A stretch of 64,000 nt of DNA from Caldilineales bacterium (GCA_024102915.1 JAGFJG010000121.1:25882-89881); one strand, 5' to 3'. Counted from the stretch's first letter, positions 34,779 through 43,944 are shown. Numbers and translations are program-made. Notes: generated by a model not told the origin, from the letters alone.

Positions 34779-36257
34779 TTGAAACGCTCCACTCAATTTC
34801 TCATAATCGGTTTTATGGCGCTCCTCGTTATGGCGGTGATGGGCGCCTCCAGTTTCGCCCTGGGTTTTTCCACCGCCCGCCTGAGCGACAACATTCGTGT
34901 GGCTTCACAGACAATGCCAGCACAACTCTTCGGAGATAATAGCCCCATATCCGGGCTGTTCGGCAGCCAGCCTGATGGCTCGGTCAAAGCGCCCGACAAT
35001 TTCGGCGTGTTCTGGGAAGGCTACGATCTGCTCAAAGATTATTTCGACGGCGACGTGCCCGAAGGCCCCAGCGTCACCTATGCAGCCGTGGAAAATCTGA
35101 TCAAATATGCGGGCGCATGCGAGACTGATCCGGATGTGAAGCCTGTCCGGTTTATTCGCCCCCGCACGCCGGGCGATGCCCCTGAGAACTTCGGATACTT
35201 CTGGCAGAGCGTCAACCAGCTTTACCAGGATTGTACCGGCTCTATCCCCGAACCCGACCAGCTTGTCTATGTCGCCCTCGATGGCGTCATCCAGAGGTTG
35301 GACAATCGATACACGGCGATCCTGCCCCCCGTTTCCGCTGAGGAATTTCGCATCGACATCGAAAGTGGTTTCGAGGGCATTGGCGCGACCGTCGAGCCGG
35401 CGGATAAGGATACCGGCTTCGGCGTGGTCATCGTCAAGTCATTCGCCGGTTCGCCTGCCGAGAAAGCTGGACTAAAAGCGGGCGATGAGATCATGGCGGT
35501 GGACGATGTCGATGTCACCGGAATGGACTTGAACGAGGCCGTGCGCCTGATCCGAGGGCCGAAGGATTCCACCGTCGTGCTGCTGATCGGGCGCGGCGAT
35601 AGCGAGCCGTTTGAAGTCGAGGTGGTGCGAGACCGGGTTGACATTCCCATCCTCATTTCCGAATTGCGCGATGACAAAATCCTCTACATCGCCCTGGCCG
35701 ATTTCTCGGCGCGAGCCGGTGGAGAAGTGAAAAAGGCTTTGGAGGATGGCATCGCCGATGGCGCAAAAGGCATCATTTTCGACTTGCGTGGGAATCCCGG
35801 CGGCCGTCTGGATATCGCCATCGACGTCGCCAGCCTATTTGTGGAGGATGGCGTGGTCGTCTCCGAATCCGGTCGGGAAGAGCAGGAATTCAAGGCCAAG
35901 GGTAAGGCCATCGCCGATGGATTGCCGCTGGCCGTTCTGGTCGATGGGGCCAGCGCCAGCGCTTCCGAAATCGTGGCGGGCGCCATTCAGGATTATGGCA
36001 CGGGCGTGCTCGTGGGCGAGAAGACCTTCGGCAAAGGCTCGGTGCAGCGCCTGTTCAATCTGTCGGATGGGTCCATCCTGCGGGTGACCACCGCCCGCTG
36101 GTTCACGCCCAAGGGCCGCCAGATCGACGGCGAGGGTCTGCAACCCGATATCGAATCCGTCTTCGAACCTGATGTGGCGCACGATAGCGACGTCCAACTC
36201 GATGCCGCCGTGAAATATCTGCTCGAACAGATTACGAAATCGCCAGCATCATCGTAG
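34779..36257 (+). CDS. S41 family C-terminal processing protease (CtpA/Prc type)
   Basis: A 492-residue exported protease that would trim or degrade proteins outside the membrane. Signal anchor 1-30; PDZ domain about 195-285 (IGATVEPADKDTGFGVVIVK, GSPAEKAGLKAGDEIMAVDD); catalytic domain about 290-465 with Ser394 in ASASASEI, Lys419 in TFGKGSVQ and Gln423, at the spacing known for CtpB. Before the PDZ there are two copies of an about 38-residue module (73-110 and 136-173; 12 identical positions including NFG-x-FW). The start is TTG at 34779, with GAG eight bases upstream. It follows the Bat operon and may share its role in envelope quality control. Confidence 0.9.
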   Translation: MKRSTQFLIIGFMALLVMAVMGASSFALGFSTARLSDNIRVASQTMPAQLFGDNSPISGLFGSQPDGSVKAPDNFGVFWEGYDLLKDYFDGDVPEGPSVTYAAVENLIKYAGACETDPDVKPVRFIRPRTPGDAPENFGYFWQSVNQLYQDCTGSIPEPDQLVYVALDGVIQRLDNRYTAILPPVSAEEFRIDIESGFEGIGATVEPADKDTGFGVVIVKSFAGSPAEKAGLKAGDEIMAVDDVDVTGMDLNEAVRLIRGPKDSTVVLLIGRGDSEPFEVEVVRDRVDIPILISELRDDKILYIALADFSARAGGEVKKALEDGIADGAKGIIFDLRGNPGGRLDIAIDVASLFVEDGVVVSESGREEQEFKAKGKAIADGLPLAVLVDGASASASEIVAGAIQDYGTGVLVGEKTFGKGSVQRLFNLSDGSILRVTTARWFTPKGRQIDGEGLQPDIESVFEPDVAHDSDVQLDAAVKYLLEQITKSPASS

Positions 36258-36302
36258 ACTCTGAATTCGCCGCCAGGGCTGCTAAACGGGTATTGGGAAT
36301 TC

Positions 36303-36342
36303 GACGCGGATGACGCAGATAAAATCCGCTCAAATCCGCGTA
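36303..36342. repeat. dispersed intergenic repeat, GCGGAT/ATCCGC type
   Basis: The stretch has the vocabulary GACGCGGATGACGCAGAT, AATCCGCTCAAATCCGCG. The same family, on the other strand, appears at 62453-62490 (ATCTGCGTTAATCTGCG). It fills the 158-base spacer between the protease and the response regulator gene. Confidence 0.5.
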
Positions 36343-36415
36343 CCATTCTGTTGATGCTGTACGGTTCGCCTTTTTTGTTGGCGAAACCCTGCGAACGGGC
36401 TAGAATCCTGACATC

Positions 36416-37132
36416 ATGGCCTATCAAATCCTGATCGTCGACGATGACGCCCTGATGCGGCGCAGCCTGAGCCTGCAACTCGAACAGGCGGGTTATCGCA
36501 CTACGACCGCTGCCAGCGGCGAGGATGCCCTGGCGTTGATCCAGCGTGACCGGCCCGATCTGGTGCTGCTCGATGTGGGATTGCCCGGCATGGATGGCCT
36601 GGAAACCATCCGTCGCATCCACCAGGAAATGGATATCCCGGTCATTTTCGTCACAGCCCGGCGGCGGGAATTCGACGAAATCCTGGGTTTGGAATTGGGG
36701 GCGGACGAATATATCACCAAACCCTTCAACCCGGATGTTTTGCAAGCGCGCATCAAAGCGGTTTTACGGCGCACGTCACGCCAGGACACGCGCGGTTCCG
36801 CCAGGGATGAAACGCTGGAGATTGGCGACCTTATCATCGATCCTGCCGCGCACGAGGTGACGGTCGGCGGCAGGCCAGTGGAACTCACCGCTCGCGAGTT
36901 CGCCCTGCTGCACGTCCTGGCGCTGGAAGCGGGCAAAGTTGTCGCTCTGGATGACTTGATCGCAAGAGTGTGGGGCGCTGAATTCCTGGGTGAGCCGCAA
37001 GTGGTTTACGTGCACATGCGCTGGTTGCGCGAGAAAATCGAAGCCGATCCCAACAAACCGCAACGCATCGTCAATGTGCGCGGGGTGGGCTACAAGCTGG
37101 TCCCGCAAATGTCCGACCAGGCGCGCGCCTGA
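36416..37132 (+). CDS. OmpR/PhoB-type response regulator
   Basis: A 238-residue regulator. Receiver domain with acidic pair DDD (9-11), phospho-acceptor D53 (LVLLDVGLPGMDG), Thr in FVTARR and Lys in YITKPFNPD. The winged-helix domain (about 135-235) has LTAREFALLHVLALEAGKVV and the recognition helix region VYVHMRWLREKIEADP plus the wing VRGVGYKLV. It ends ten bases before the kinase gene, so both are cotranscribed. Close to phoU in the genome, but no Pho-specific marker is visible. Confidence 0.93.
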   Translation: MAYQILIVDDDALMRRSLSLQLEQAGYRTTTAASGEDALALIQRDRPDLVLLDVGLPGMDGLETIRRIHQEMDIPVIFVTARRREFDEILGLELGADEYITKPFNPDVLQARIKAVLRRTSRQDTRGSARDETLEIGDLIIDPAAHEVTVGGRPVELTAREFALLHVLALEAGKVVALDDLIARVWGAEFLGEPQVVYVHMRWLREKIEADPNKPQRIVNVRGVGYKLVPQMSDQARA

Positions 37133-37142
37133 AAGTCCCTTG

Positions 37143-38552
37143 ATGAAAAGCCTGCGCAGCCGCCTGATTTTCAGCCATCTATTGCCGTTGCTGATCGTCA
37201 TCCCCCTGGTGGCGGTGGCCCTGGCTTATCTGTTGGAGACGCAGGTGCTTCTGGGGGAGATGTCGGACGGTCTGACGGAACAGGCCAACCTGATCGCCGA
37301 GGCTGTCAACGTACAGCCGGAATTGCTCAGCGATGAGGCGCAAGCCCGGACGTTTGTGCAGCGAGTCGGCGTCCTGGTCGATGGCGGCGTGCTGCTGCTG
37401 CGCCCGTCCGGTGAAATGCTGGCCGCCTCAGGCAGCGCCGATGACCAGTCGCCCGACCTGACGGAATTGCAAAACGCCATCGAAAATGGCGAGAGCGTTG
37501 TGATCTCGTATGGTCTGTTCGAGCAAACTGGCCGGGTTTTTGTGCCGGTGCGAGATGTCAATCAACAGCTTCTCGGCATCGTTGGGGTGAGCTATAAACT
37601 GGAGGGCGTGGCGACGCAGTTCGGGCGACTGCGGGGCTGGTTGATACTGATTCTCTTGCTGGAACTCGTCGTGGGTGCGGCGATTGGCTTCGTATTGGCC
37701 AGCCGCCTGGAACGACCGATCACGCGCTCGGCGGCGGCGGTCGTCGACATCGCCGAGGGCTACGAAATCGGGACGCTCCCTCTGCAGGGGCCGCGTGAAA
37801 TCCAGGAACTTGCGTCTTCGGTCAATGTTCTGGCCGAGCGCTTACGCCTGCTCGAAGACATCCGCCGTCGCTCGCTCGCCAATATCGTGCATGAGATCGG
37901 GCGGCCGCTGGGCGCAGTGCGGGCGGCGATCCACGTCCTGCAACAATCGCCGGGCGATGACCCCGAAGTGCGGGCGGAACTCCTGACCGGCATCGTGGGA
38001 GAGTTGGAGTGGGTGCAACCTTTGCTCGACGATCTGGCGCAGTTGCACGGACAGGTCGAGGGCTCGGTCGTGCTGAACCGCGCGCCGGTCGATTTGAGCG
38101 AGTGGCTGCCGCCGGTGCTGCTGCCGTGGCGCGCCGCAGCCCAACAAAAGGGACTGGTCTGGCGAGCGGAGATCCCTTCCAGCCTGCCCGTTTTTGATTT
38201 GGATGCGAATCGTATGGCGCAGGCAATCGGCAATCTGTTGAGCAATGCCATCAAATACACGCCTGAGGGCGGCCAGGTGACCGTCGAGGCTGTGAACACC
38301 GCCGAGGAAATCCGCATCCAGGTGGCGGATACGGGGCCGGGCATCCAGCCGGAAGAACAACAACGGGTATTCGAGCCCTTTTATCGCAGCCAGCAGCAGA
38401 AGCGGTTTCCCCAGGGCCTGGGCGTTGGGCTCACCCTGGCGCGTGACATCGTGCGGGCGCACGGCGGCGAACTGGAATTGCAGAGCACGCCGGGCGATGG
38501 CAGCACATTCGCCATCCGGTTGCCTCGTTCAACCCAGGCGATTGACCATTGA
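37143..38552 (+). CDS. sensor histidine kinase with extracellular domain
   Basis: A 469-residue classical kinase: helix 1 (about 12-31), an extracellular sensing region (35-160) of CHASE/PAS-like size, helix 2 (LILILLLELVVGAAIGFVLA, 167-187), a HAMP linker (188-237), HisKA with H250 in NIVHEIGRPLGAV and a HATPase domain (NLLSNAIKYTPEGG, VADTGPGI, GLGVGLTLARDIV). The H-box has E-I-G-R-P rather than E-L-R-T-P. ATG 37143 directly follows the regulator stop. It converges with the S10 peptidase gene (25-base gap). Confidence 0.92.
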   Translation: MKSLRSRLIFSHLLPLLIVIPLVAVALAYLLETQVLLGEMSDGLTEQANLIAEAVNVQPELLSDEAQARTFVQRVGVLVDGGVLLLRPSGEMLAASGSADDQSPDLTELQNAIENGESVVISYGLFEQTGRVFVPVRDVNQQLLGIVGVSYKLEGVATQFGRLRGWLILILLLELVVGAAIGFVLASRLERPITRSAAAVVDIAEGYEIGTLPLQGPREIQELASSVNVLAERLRLLEDIRRRSLANIVHEIGRPLGAVRAAIHVLQQSPGDDPEVRAELLTGIVGELEWVQPLLDDLAQLHGQVEGSVVLNRAPVDLSEWLPPVLLPWRAAAQQKGLVWRAEIPSSLPVFDLDANRMAQAIGNLLSNAIKYTPEGGQVTVEAVNTAEEIRIQVADTGPGIQPEEQQRVFEPFYRSQQQKRFPQGLGVGLTLARDIVRAHGGELELQSTPGDGSTFAIRLPRSTQAIDH

Positions 38553-38577
38553 CGATTGATGGCGGTTGCCCAACCGA

Positions 38578-40089
38578 TTATTTGCTTTCTCTCGTCGCCG
38601 TTGGCGTGTCCTCCACAAAACGCGCCATATCCGCCCTGAGTTGACGCAGGGCAGGAACAGAGACATACATCATGTGCCCGGCTTCGTAAACGGCGAGCGT
38701 GATATTTTCGTGCAAGTGCGGCTCGATACCCAGGTGGTCGAAGGTGTAGCGCGTGGCGAAATAGGGGGTGGCGAGGTCGAAATAACCGCTGGCGACAAAT
38801 ACACGGAGATAGGGGTTTTTGCTCATCGCCTCGCGCAAGGTGTCAGCGACATTGAGATATTGATTCTCGTACTTGTCATAATCCCAAGGAAATACGTCCT
38901 GTGTGAGAATCTCGTAGGTCAGATCGCTCTCGTATACGAGTTCAGCCCGGATATAGTGATTGAAGGCGGCAGAATAAGCGCCCGCAACCGCCGTCAGGCT
39001 GGAATCATGCTCGAATTGCTCGCCGCATGCGTCTCGATCGATGCCGAGATAACGGCTGTCCAGGCGGCCCACCGTCCGCCGCTGGTCGCGCAACAGTTCT
39101 TTGGTGAAGCGCAGGATGGGGACACGCAGGTTGGTATCTTCAATATAGTCGGCGGACAAGCCCGTGAAATAGGCCAGCTTTTGGATGATGGCGGCGCGCT
39201 CCTCGGCGGGCAAGGCGTCGCCTTGCATCAGGGCGAGCAGGTAATCGGTGCGGGCGAACTGCTCAGACTGCGCTAGAGCGCTGTGCAGGTTCGCCGACAG
39301 CTCATCGGCCAGGCGTTTGTGGAACCAGGCCGTGGCCGTGTAGGAAGGCAGGAAGAGGACGAACGGCAGGTCATTGCCGGGGTCGAAGGCGGTGGTCTGA
39401 AAATTGAGCAGATTCGAGATCAGCATGATCCCGTTCAGGTACATGCCATAGCGGTCTTGCAGAAAACCGCTGAGCGCGGCGGCGCGGGTCGTGCCGTAGC
39501 TTTCGCCAATGAGAAACTTGGGTGAAGCCCAGCGCCGGTTGCGTGTAACAAACAGCCGGATGAATTCGCCAATCGACTCGATATCGCGCTGAAAGTGGTG
39601 GAACTGGCTCGATTTCTCGCCGGGAGCCGGGCGGCTGTACCCGGTGCTGACCGGGTCGATAAAGACCAGGTCAGTTTGGTCAAGCAGGGAGAATTCATTG
39701 TCGACAAGCCGGAAGGGCGGCGGGGGCGGCATGCCGTCGTCGTCCAAAAAAACGCGGCGGGGGCCAAGCAAACCCATGTGCAGCCAGACCGAGGAGGAGC
39801 CGGGGCCGCCATTGAACGAGAAAGTGATGGGGCGAGTTTCAGCGTCGTCCACATCGTTGCGCGTGTAGGCGACATAAAAAATCGAGGCTTTCGGTTTCTC
39901 GCTTTCGTTCCCCTCGCCCTCTTTTGCATTTCCCCGCAAAACCAGGACGCCCGCCGTCGCCGTGTACGTGATGGCCCGACCGCCGACGACCGCTGTGTGC
40001 GTGGTTTGGGAAACCTGTTCGGCGATGCCGTTCGCATCAGATTTTGTTGGTTCGATGTTATCCTGATTCTGGGCCGCTGATTCTGGCAT
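38578..40089 (-). CDS. S10 serine carboxypeptidase-like protein
   Basis: A 503-residue alpha/beta-hydrolase of the S10 carboxypeptidase group. The oxyanion motif FNGGPGSSS (92-100), nucleophile Ser197 in GESYGTTRA, Asp438 in SGYFDLATP and His472 in YEAGHMMY form a complete catalytic triad. There is no signal peptide; the N-terminus is polar, so the protein may be cytoplasmic or exported by a non-classical route. GAGG lies eight bases before the ATG. It is a single gene between the two-component system and phoU. Confidence 0.9.
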   Translation of the reverse strand: MPESAAQNQDNIEPTKSDANGIAEQVSQTTHTAVVGGRAITYTATAGVLVLRGNAKEGEGNESEKPKASIFYVAYTRNDVDDAETRPITFSFNGGPGSSSVWLHMGLLGPRRVFLDDDGMPPPPPFRLVDNEFSLLDQTDLVFIDPVSTGYSRPAPGEKSSQFHHFQRDIESIGEFIRLFVTRNRRWASPKFLIGESYGTTRAAALSGFLQDRYGMYLNGIMLISNLLNFQTTAFDPGNDLPFVLFLPSYTATAWFHKRLADELSANLHSALAQSEQFARTDYLLALMQGDALPAEERAAIIQKLAYFTGLSADYIEDTNLRVPILRFTKELLRDQRRTVGRLDSRYLGIDRDACGEQFEHDSSLTAVAGAYSAAFNHYIRAELVYESDLTYEILTQDVFPWDYDKYENQYLNVADTLREAMSKNPYLRVFVASGYFDLATPYFATRYTFDHLGIEPHLHENITLAVYEAGHMMYVSVPALRQLRADMARFVEDTPTATRESK

Positions 40090-40133
40090 GCGTCATTCCT
40101 CTTGCGTCTGATGGTTCGTTGCGCCAACGTCAT

Positions 40134-40826
40134 TCAAGCCTGCGCCGGTTTCATGGCTCCGTCCAGATTTGTCTCGTGCATGGCCCCAGTCATCCCGTAA
40201 ATCACACGCTCGCAGATATTCGTGATCAGATCGCCGAATCGTTCCAGTTCTCGCGCCACCCGTAAGGTTTCATAGGTGGCTTCCACCTGATTGACGTCGT
40301 TCGACTCGGCCAGACACGTCATGATATTTTTGAAGACTCTGGCATAGAGCGCGTCGATCTCGTCATCCTGGCGGGCGATCGATTTCGCCAGTTGGGCGTT
40401 GTGCTGTTCGAACGCCATCATCACTTCGCTCAGCATCCTGCGACCGTACGCCGCCATTTCACCAAGCTCGTCGGGCACATGCACCTGTCGGTATTGCTGC
40501 ATGTGCGGGATCACCTTGGCGATCCCTTTGGCCTGATCCCCCATGCGTTCCAGGTCGACGATGATATTCATGGTTGTGACGATGTTGCGCAGATCGCTGG
40601 CCATGGGCTGTTGGGTTCCAATCAAAACAATGCACTCTTCCTCGATGGCAAAACGAGCGGCGTTGACGCGTTCGTCCAGCTCGAACACAGCGGCGGCTTT
40701 GTCTTCGTCGAGGGTTTGCAGCGCCTCCATCGCCAATGCCAATTCAGCGTCCACCAATTTCGACATTTCTAAGATGTTACTGCGAAGAGTATCCAGTTCG
40801 TGGGCGAATCGGCCTCGAATCAGCAT
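40134..40826 (-). CDS. phoU: PhoU-like phosphate signalling regulator
   Basis: A 230-residue all-helical protein with two PhoU repeats, each with the acidic metal-binding pattern (E/D-x-x-x-D): IIVDLERMGDQAKGIAKVIP and TLRVARELERFGDLITNICE. It regulates phosphate transport (Pst) and the PhoR kinase in other bacteria. No pst genes are in the window. ATG 40824-40826 has AGGAAGG six bases upstream. The transcript probably starts about 240 bases upstream and runs through a terminator-type leader (40961-41068), implying regulation by attenuation. Confidence 0.92.
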   Translation of the reverse strand: MLIRGRFAHELDTLRSNILEMSKLVDAELALAMEALQTLDEDKAAAVFELDERVNAARFAIEEECIVLIGTQQPMASDLRNIVTTMNIIVDLERMGDQAKGIAKVIPHMQQYRQVHVPDELGEMAAYGRRMLSEVMMAFEQHNAQLAKSIARQDDEIDALYARVFKNIMTCLAESNDVNQVEATYETLRVARELERFGDLITNICERVIYGMTGAMHETNLDGAMKPAQA

Positions 40827-40960
40827 GCACTGCCTTCCTGAGTCTGACAACTTTGTCGCAGCCCAAATCGGGCTGATGAATCGAACGATTGAGCGCAAGC
40901 TTAGCAGATACACCCTCCATCGGCAAACCGTTTTTGCACGGTGAAGGGGCGGTAAAAAAG

Positions 40961-41068
40961 CAAAAAAAATCCCTCCCCGAAACATTCAGTCCAAAGACCG
41001 AAGTTCTCTCGCCCATCGGGGAGGGTTGCCAGGCGGGGCTGCCTGACAATGGGAGAGGCGCCCAATAA
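40961..41068 (-). ncRNA. structured leader or small RNA ending in an intrinsic terminator upstream of phoU
   Basis: A perfect 10-bp terminator stem, CCCTCCCCGA (rc of 41016-41025) with TCGGGGAGGG (rc of 40971-40980), is followed by ATTTTTTTT (40962-40970). Its 35-base loop contains another 7-bp stem (TTCGGTC with GACTGAA). Upstream are a second hairpin (TGTCAGGC with GCCTGGCA) and a CTCTCCCAT segment that could instead pair with ATGGGCGAGAG, giving an alternative fold. The predicted RNA of about 107 bases starts at a strong promoter and ends 135 bases before the phoU start. It is either an attenuator/riboswitch-like leader or an independent sRNA; no known Rfam class is recognised. Confidence 0.6.
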
Positions 41069-41074
41069 GCTTAT

Positions 41075-41103
41075 ATTATAGGATTGCGGCCGGAATTGTC
41101 CAA
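41075..41103 (-). promoter_or_regulatory. near-consensus promoter for the phoU leader
   Basis: TATAAT (-10, 41075-41080) and TTGGAC (-35, 41098-41103) on the minus strand with exactly 17 bases between them. The transcript would begin near 41068. The -10 box is a full match to the sigma70 consensus. Confidence 0.65.
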
Positions 41104-41318
41104 AGCTGGAGGGGTGAAACTGTGAGGCATGGTGTAGATGTTAGCCTGTATTTCTACGTGGCTCGATTGTATAATCATGCCAGCCTTGGTCGTTTTACCT
41201 AGCTGGACACGGGCGACCGGCACATGGTCGCTTGCCGCAGCCGGTGAATCCGCAGAGCCTGACTTGTATGATGTGAGATTGTTTTGGTTACATGTCCAAA
41301 TTGGAGGTAACTTAGAGT

Positions 41319-42377
41319 ATGAACACTGTAATCTATGGGCGAGGTCGATTTGACTCCTATGCTAAGGCACAAGGGCTTCTCGAATTGATCTGCCGTCATG
41401 AGCCTTTTGTTCCTGACCGATACGGACGGCATGAGCCAATCCGTTCCCCTTTTTCCCCAGGCCAAATGGAAGGTGCTGTTGCAGCTTTGCTCAATGAAGA
41501 GAGGCGTCGACAATATCCTGATGACCCCAGTGGCATGGTACTACTTAAACGCACGAGTCGACCGAAAGCTCTCTATATCCCAGAATGGTCCGGTATGAGA
41601 ACAGCTCCGTTTGGTGTTAGCCTCTACGAAGTAGAGAATCAGTTTGTTTATGATATCAACATGTTCGAGCGGTGGATCCAATTCAGCTTCTCGCTATTCG
41701 CAATGCATGATGCGTGGTTTGCTTATATGGCAATTGATGTAGAGAAAGCTGTGAAGACCAGATTTGACTGGATAGTCCCAAACAATGCTCCGCAGGGATG
41801 GACTCCAGGAACAAAAGCCGTGGGATTCTTTGGTTCGAAATTAGAAAAGGGTATTCCTGGCATCTTCTGGGGCAACTACTTCAACCCTTTCTACGTAGAT
41901 TGGTTGGGACGCGAGAAATTCGATACACTCCCCTGCGTGGATAAGCGCGATCTTTCCACTGGCGGAATTTACTTCACTACTGCCCCGACACCCTGGGATT
42001 GGGACAAGCCGGAGTATCGTAGTCTACAACGCCAGGTAATGGAGCACTTAGGAGCAGATGCTTTTTTCGATATGGAAACGCTCCGAGAGAGAGTTCAGCG
42101 CGAATTGGGCAAAGGAGGCACTTATGAGCCGGAGCAACTGCTGTACAAGTGTCGTGTGCCTGAGTTCCCTTTCGATAGAGAGTCTTTTCGTTCTGCTATC
42201 AAGTCACTGCAAAAGCGACGAGTGGAGACTATCGAGAATCAAGAAGGCTTGGGACTAAAGCTGGTCGAAGAGCCAGAGGAGGGGGTTCTGGTCTTTGAGA
42301 GAGATGATGGGGAGCGGGTGAGAATAGATATCAAACGTGGAACTGTGGATCATTGGTCTATACTACAAGTGGACTAA
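41319..42377 (+). CDS. putative immunity-type protein (Imm52/DUF3396-like)
   Basis: A 352-residue cytoplasmic protein without catalytic motifs. The segment PGIFWGNYFNPFYVDWLGRE, then FDTLPCVDKRDLSTGGIYF and a later HLGADAFFD resembles immunity proteins of the Imm52/DUF3396 type (WxxYFxxxYVxxxG...K). This is a fold-level similarity only. Supporting context: the 3' flank is an RHS-like scar (42461-42600). A TATAAT at 41170-41175 lies 140 bases upstream and GGAGG eleven bases before the ATG. The gene is more A+T-rich than its neighbours, consistent with transfer. Confidence 0.4.
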   Translation: MNTVIYGRGRFDSYAKAQGLLELICRHEPFVPDRYGRHEPIRSPFSPGQMEGAVAALLNEERRRQYPDDPSGMVLLKRTSRPKALYIPEWSGMRTAPFGVSLYEVENQFVYDINMFERWIQFSFSLFAMHDAWFAYMAIDVEKAVKTRFDWIVPNNAPQGWTPGTKAVGFFGSKLEKGIPGIFWGNYFNPFYVDWLGREKFDTLPCVDKRDLSTGGIYFTTAPTPWDWDKPEYRSLQRQVMEHLGADAFFDMETLRERVQRELGKGGTYEPEQLLYKCRVPEFPFDRESFRSAIKSLQKRRVETIENQEGLGLKLVEEPEEGVLVFERDDGERVRIDIKRGTVDHWSILQVD

Positions 42378-42460
42378 CAAACGTTCGCCGGTTATGGGGC
42401 GACAGCGGGTTATGGCCGCTGCATCGTCTTACACGACCAACTGAATTCCACACGCTCACA

Positions 42461-42600
42461 ATGAATGGCGCAGGCGAAACCATTGCCCAAGACCTGTACC
42501 TGCCGTATGGCGACGTGCGCTATCAATGGCGCAGCGGCGACCTGGAGGCAACAGCAAGCGTCGGCCATATTCCAACGACCAGAATCTGTTCACCGTCTCG
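42461..42600 (+). pseudogene. scar of an RHS-repeat polymorphic toxin
   Basis: Translation of 42461-42553 gives AQDLYLPYGDVRYQWRSGDL, the typical RHS-repeat strand (YLPYG-x-R) before the conserved F-T-G-Q-R motif. A second frame at about 42560-42600 has FQRPESV, as expected for that motif after a frameshift. It therefore looks like a degraded tip of an RHS gene. No complete RHS frame remains. It lies directly after the putative immunity gene. Confidence 0.45.
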
Positions 42601-42727
42601 CCGCACCCCGCGCCCGTCATCTGCGCCGCACCCCCAAAGCCGCATGCGCTTTGCGGTTTCGACCGTAATCGAGAACGCAGGTTATAATGCCCAAAATCGC
42701 ACCGCATCCTGGCCTGTTTCCCTGATT

Positions 42728-43939
42728 ATGACCGATTTCCACATCCCCGCATCACTGCTGCCCCCTGGCTTTTGGCCTGAGCCCATCCTCACCTCCGAAC
42801 CGGATTCTTTCGCCCACAACACGCTGAAAATCCGTATCCCCAACATCTTGCTCGACACGATGCGGCAGAACAAGTTTCCGCCCGAAATATCGGGGCGACT
42901 GGAAGCGCTCTATACTGAATTGACGACCGGGGTTGTGGCCGAGCTGGCGGAGGACACGCCGGATCGGGAATTCTGGCGCGCGGTATCGACTCCGTTTATC
43001 GGGCGCTCGTGGCTGGATGCGCCCTGGTTTTGGGCCGAAACCTATTTTTATCGCCGCATCCTGCAGGCGACCGGTTACTTCCAACCGGGGCCCTGGCGGG
43101 GATTTGACCCTTTTGCCGCCACCAAGCGAAAAGAATGGACCGCCGATGCCGCACCGCGCGTGGTTGGCGAACTGTTGGCGACTTTGCCCTCTGAACGAGA
43201 AAGCATCTTCTGGCGGTTGTTGCATGCCAGCCTGTGGGGCAACCGCACTGATCTCAGCCTGCCGGTGGCGGCGCACCTGGGCGCAACCGGCCACGCCGAC
43301 GCCGAGCGGGAAAATCTGCTGGTCGATGACACCGCCAAAGTCTGGGAATATCTCGAGCGGTCGGGCGGGGCGGACATCGTCCTCATCGCCGACAACGCCG
43401 GCACTGAATTGCTCATGGATCTGGCACTGCTCGACTGGCTGCTGGCGTCGGGGCTGGCCAATCATGTGCATCTGCATCTCAAGCCGCAGCCCTTCTTCGT
43501 ATCCGATGCCATGATCAAGGACATTGCGGATGCGCTGACAGCCCTCGACCGGGGCGACAGCCCTGCCCTGGCCGCCCGCTTGCGCCATCACATCGATTCG
43601 GGCGCACTGAGGCTGGTCGAGCACTGGTTTTACACCACCTGCCTATTCTATTTCCAGATGCCCGCCGATCTGGTGGATGGGTTGGCCGCCGCCGATCTGG
43701 TGATCGTGAAAGGGGATGCTAATTATCGGCGGCTGTTGGGCGACGCGCACTGGCCGCCGACCACGCCATTCGCCCAGGCGCTCGCCTATTTCCCCGCGCC
43801 TCTGCTCAGCCTGCGCACGCTCAAGGCGGAATTGATCGTGGGCCTGGAGCCGGGTCGAGCCGAGCGATTGCGGGCGGAAGACGCCGACTGGCTGGTGAAT
43901 GGGCGGCGGGGCGTGATCCAGAGCCGATTGTCGCGTTGA
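42728..43939 (+). CDS. DUF89/ARMT1-like metal-dependent phosphatase
   Basis: A 403-residue member of the DUF89 family, whose members dephosphorylate damaged or toxic sugar and cofactor phosphates with a divalent metal. Metal/substrate motifs are present: DNAGTE (222-227) after ADIVLIA, and VKGDANYRRL near the C-terminus (KGD-x-N-Y-R). The N-terminal helical domain (RIPNILLDTM, WFWAETYFYRRI) is complete. The ATG 42728 starts the family domain; the longer frame upstream runs through the RHS scar. A TATAAT (42683-42688) is 40 bases upstream. It lies six bases before the AzlC ATG. Confidence 0.82.
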   Translation: MTDFHIPASLLPPGFWPEPILTSEPDSFAHNTLKIRIPNILLDTMRQNKFPPEISGRLEALYTELTTGVVAELAEDTPDREFWRAVSTPFIGRSWLDAPWFWAETYFYRRILQATGYFQPGPWRGFDPFAATKRKEWTADAAPRVVGELLATLPSERESIFWRLLHASLWGNRTDLSLPVAAHLGATGHADAERENLLVDDTAKVWEYLERSGGADIVLIADNAGTELLMDLALLDWLLASGLANHVHLHLKPQPFFVSDAMIKDIADALTALDRGDSPALAARLRHHIDSGALRLVEHWFYTTCLFYFQMPADLVDGLAAADLVIVKGDANYRRLLGDAHWPPTTPFAQALAYFPAPLLSLRTLKAELIVGLEPGRAERLRAEDADWLVNGRRGVIQSRLSR

Positions 43940-43944
43940 TCGCC

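Noticed and set aside
40961..41068. Identity as 4.5S (SRP) or 6S RNA
   Set aside because: The SRP loop sequence (GGAAGCAGCC type) is absent and the length is too short for 6S; only the leader/sRNA reading remains.
42353..42727. N-terminal extension of the DUF89 phosphatase
   Set aside because: The extra residues run through an RHS-like scar; the family domain starts at 42728 with a TATAAT just upstream.
42752..43624. 290-codon antisense frame over the DUF89 gene
   Set aside because: The DNAGTE and KGD-x-NYR motifs show that the plus strand is coding.
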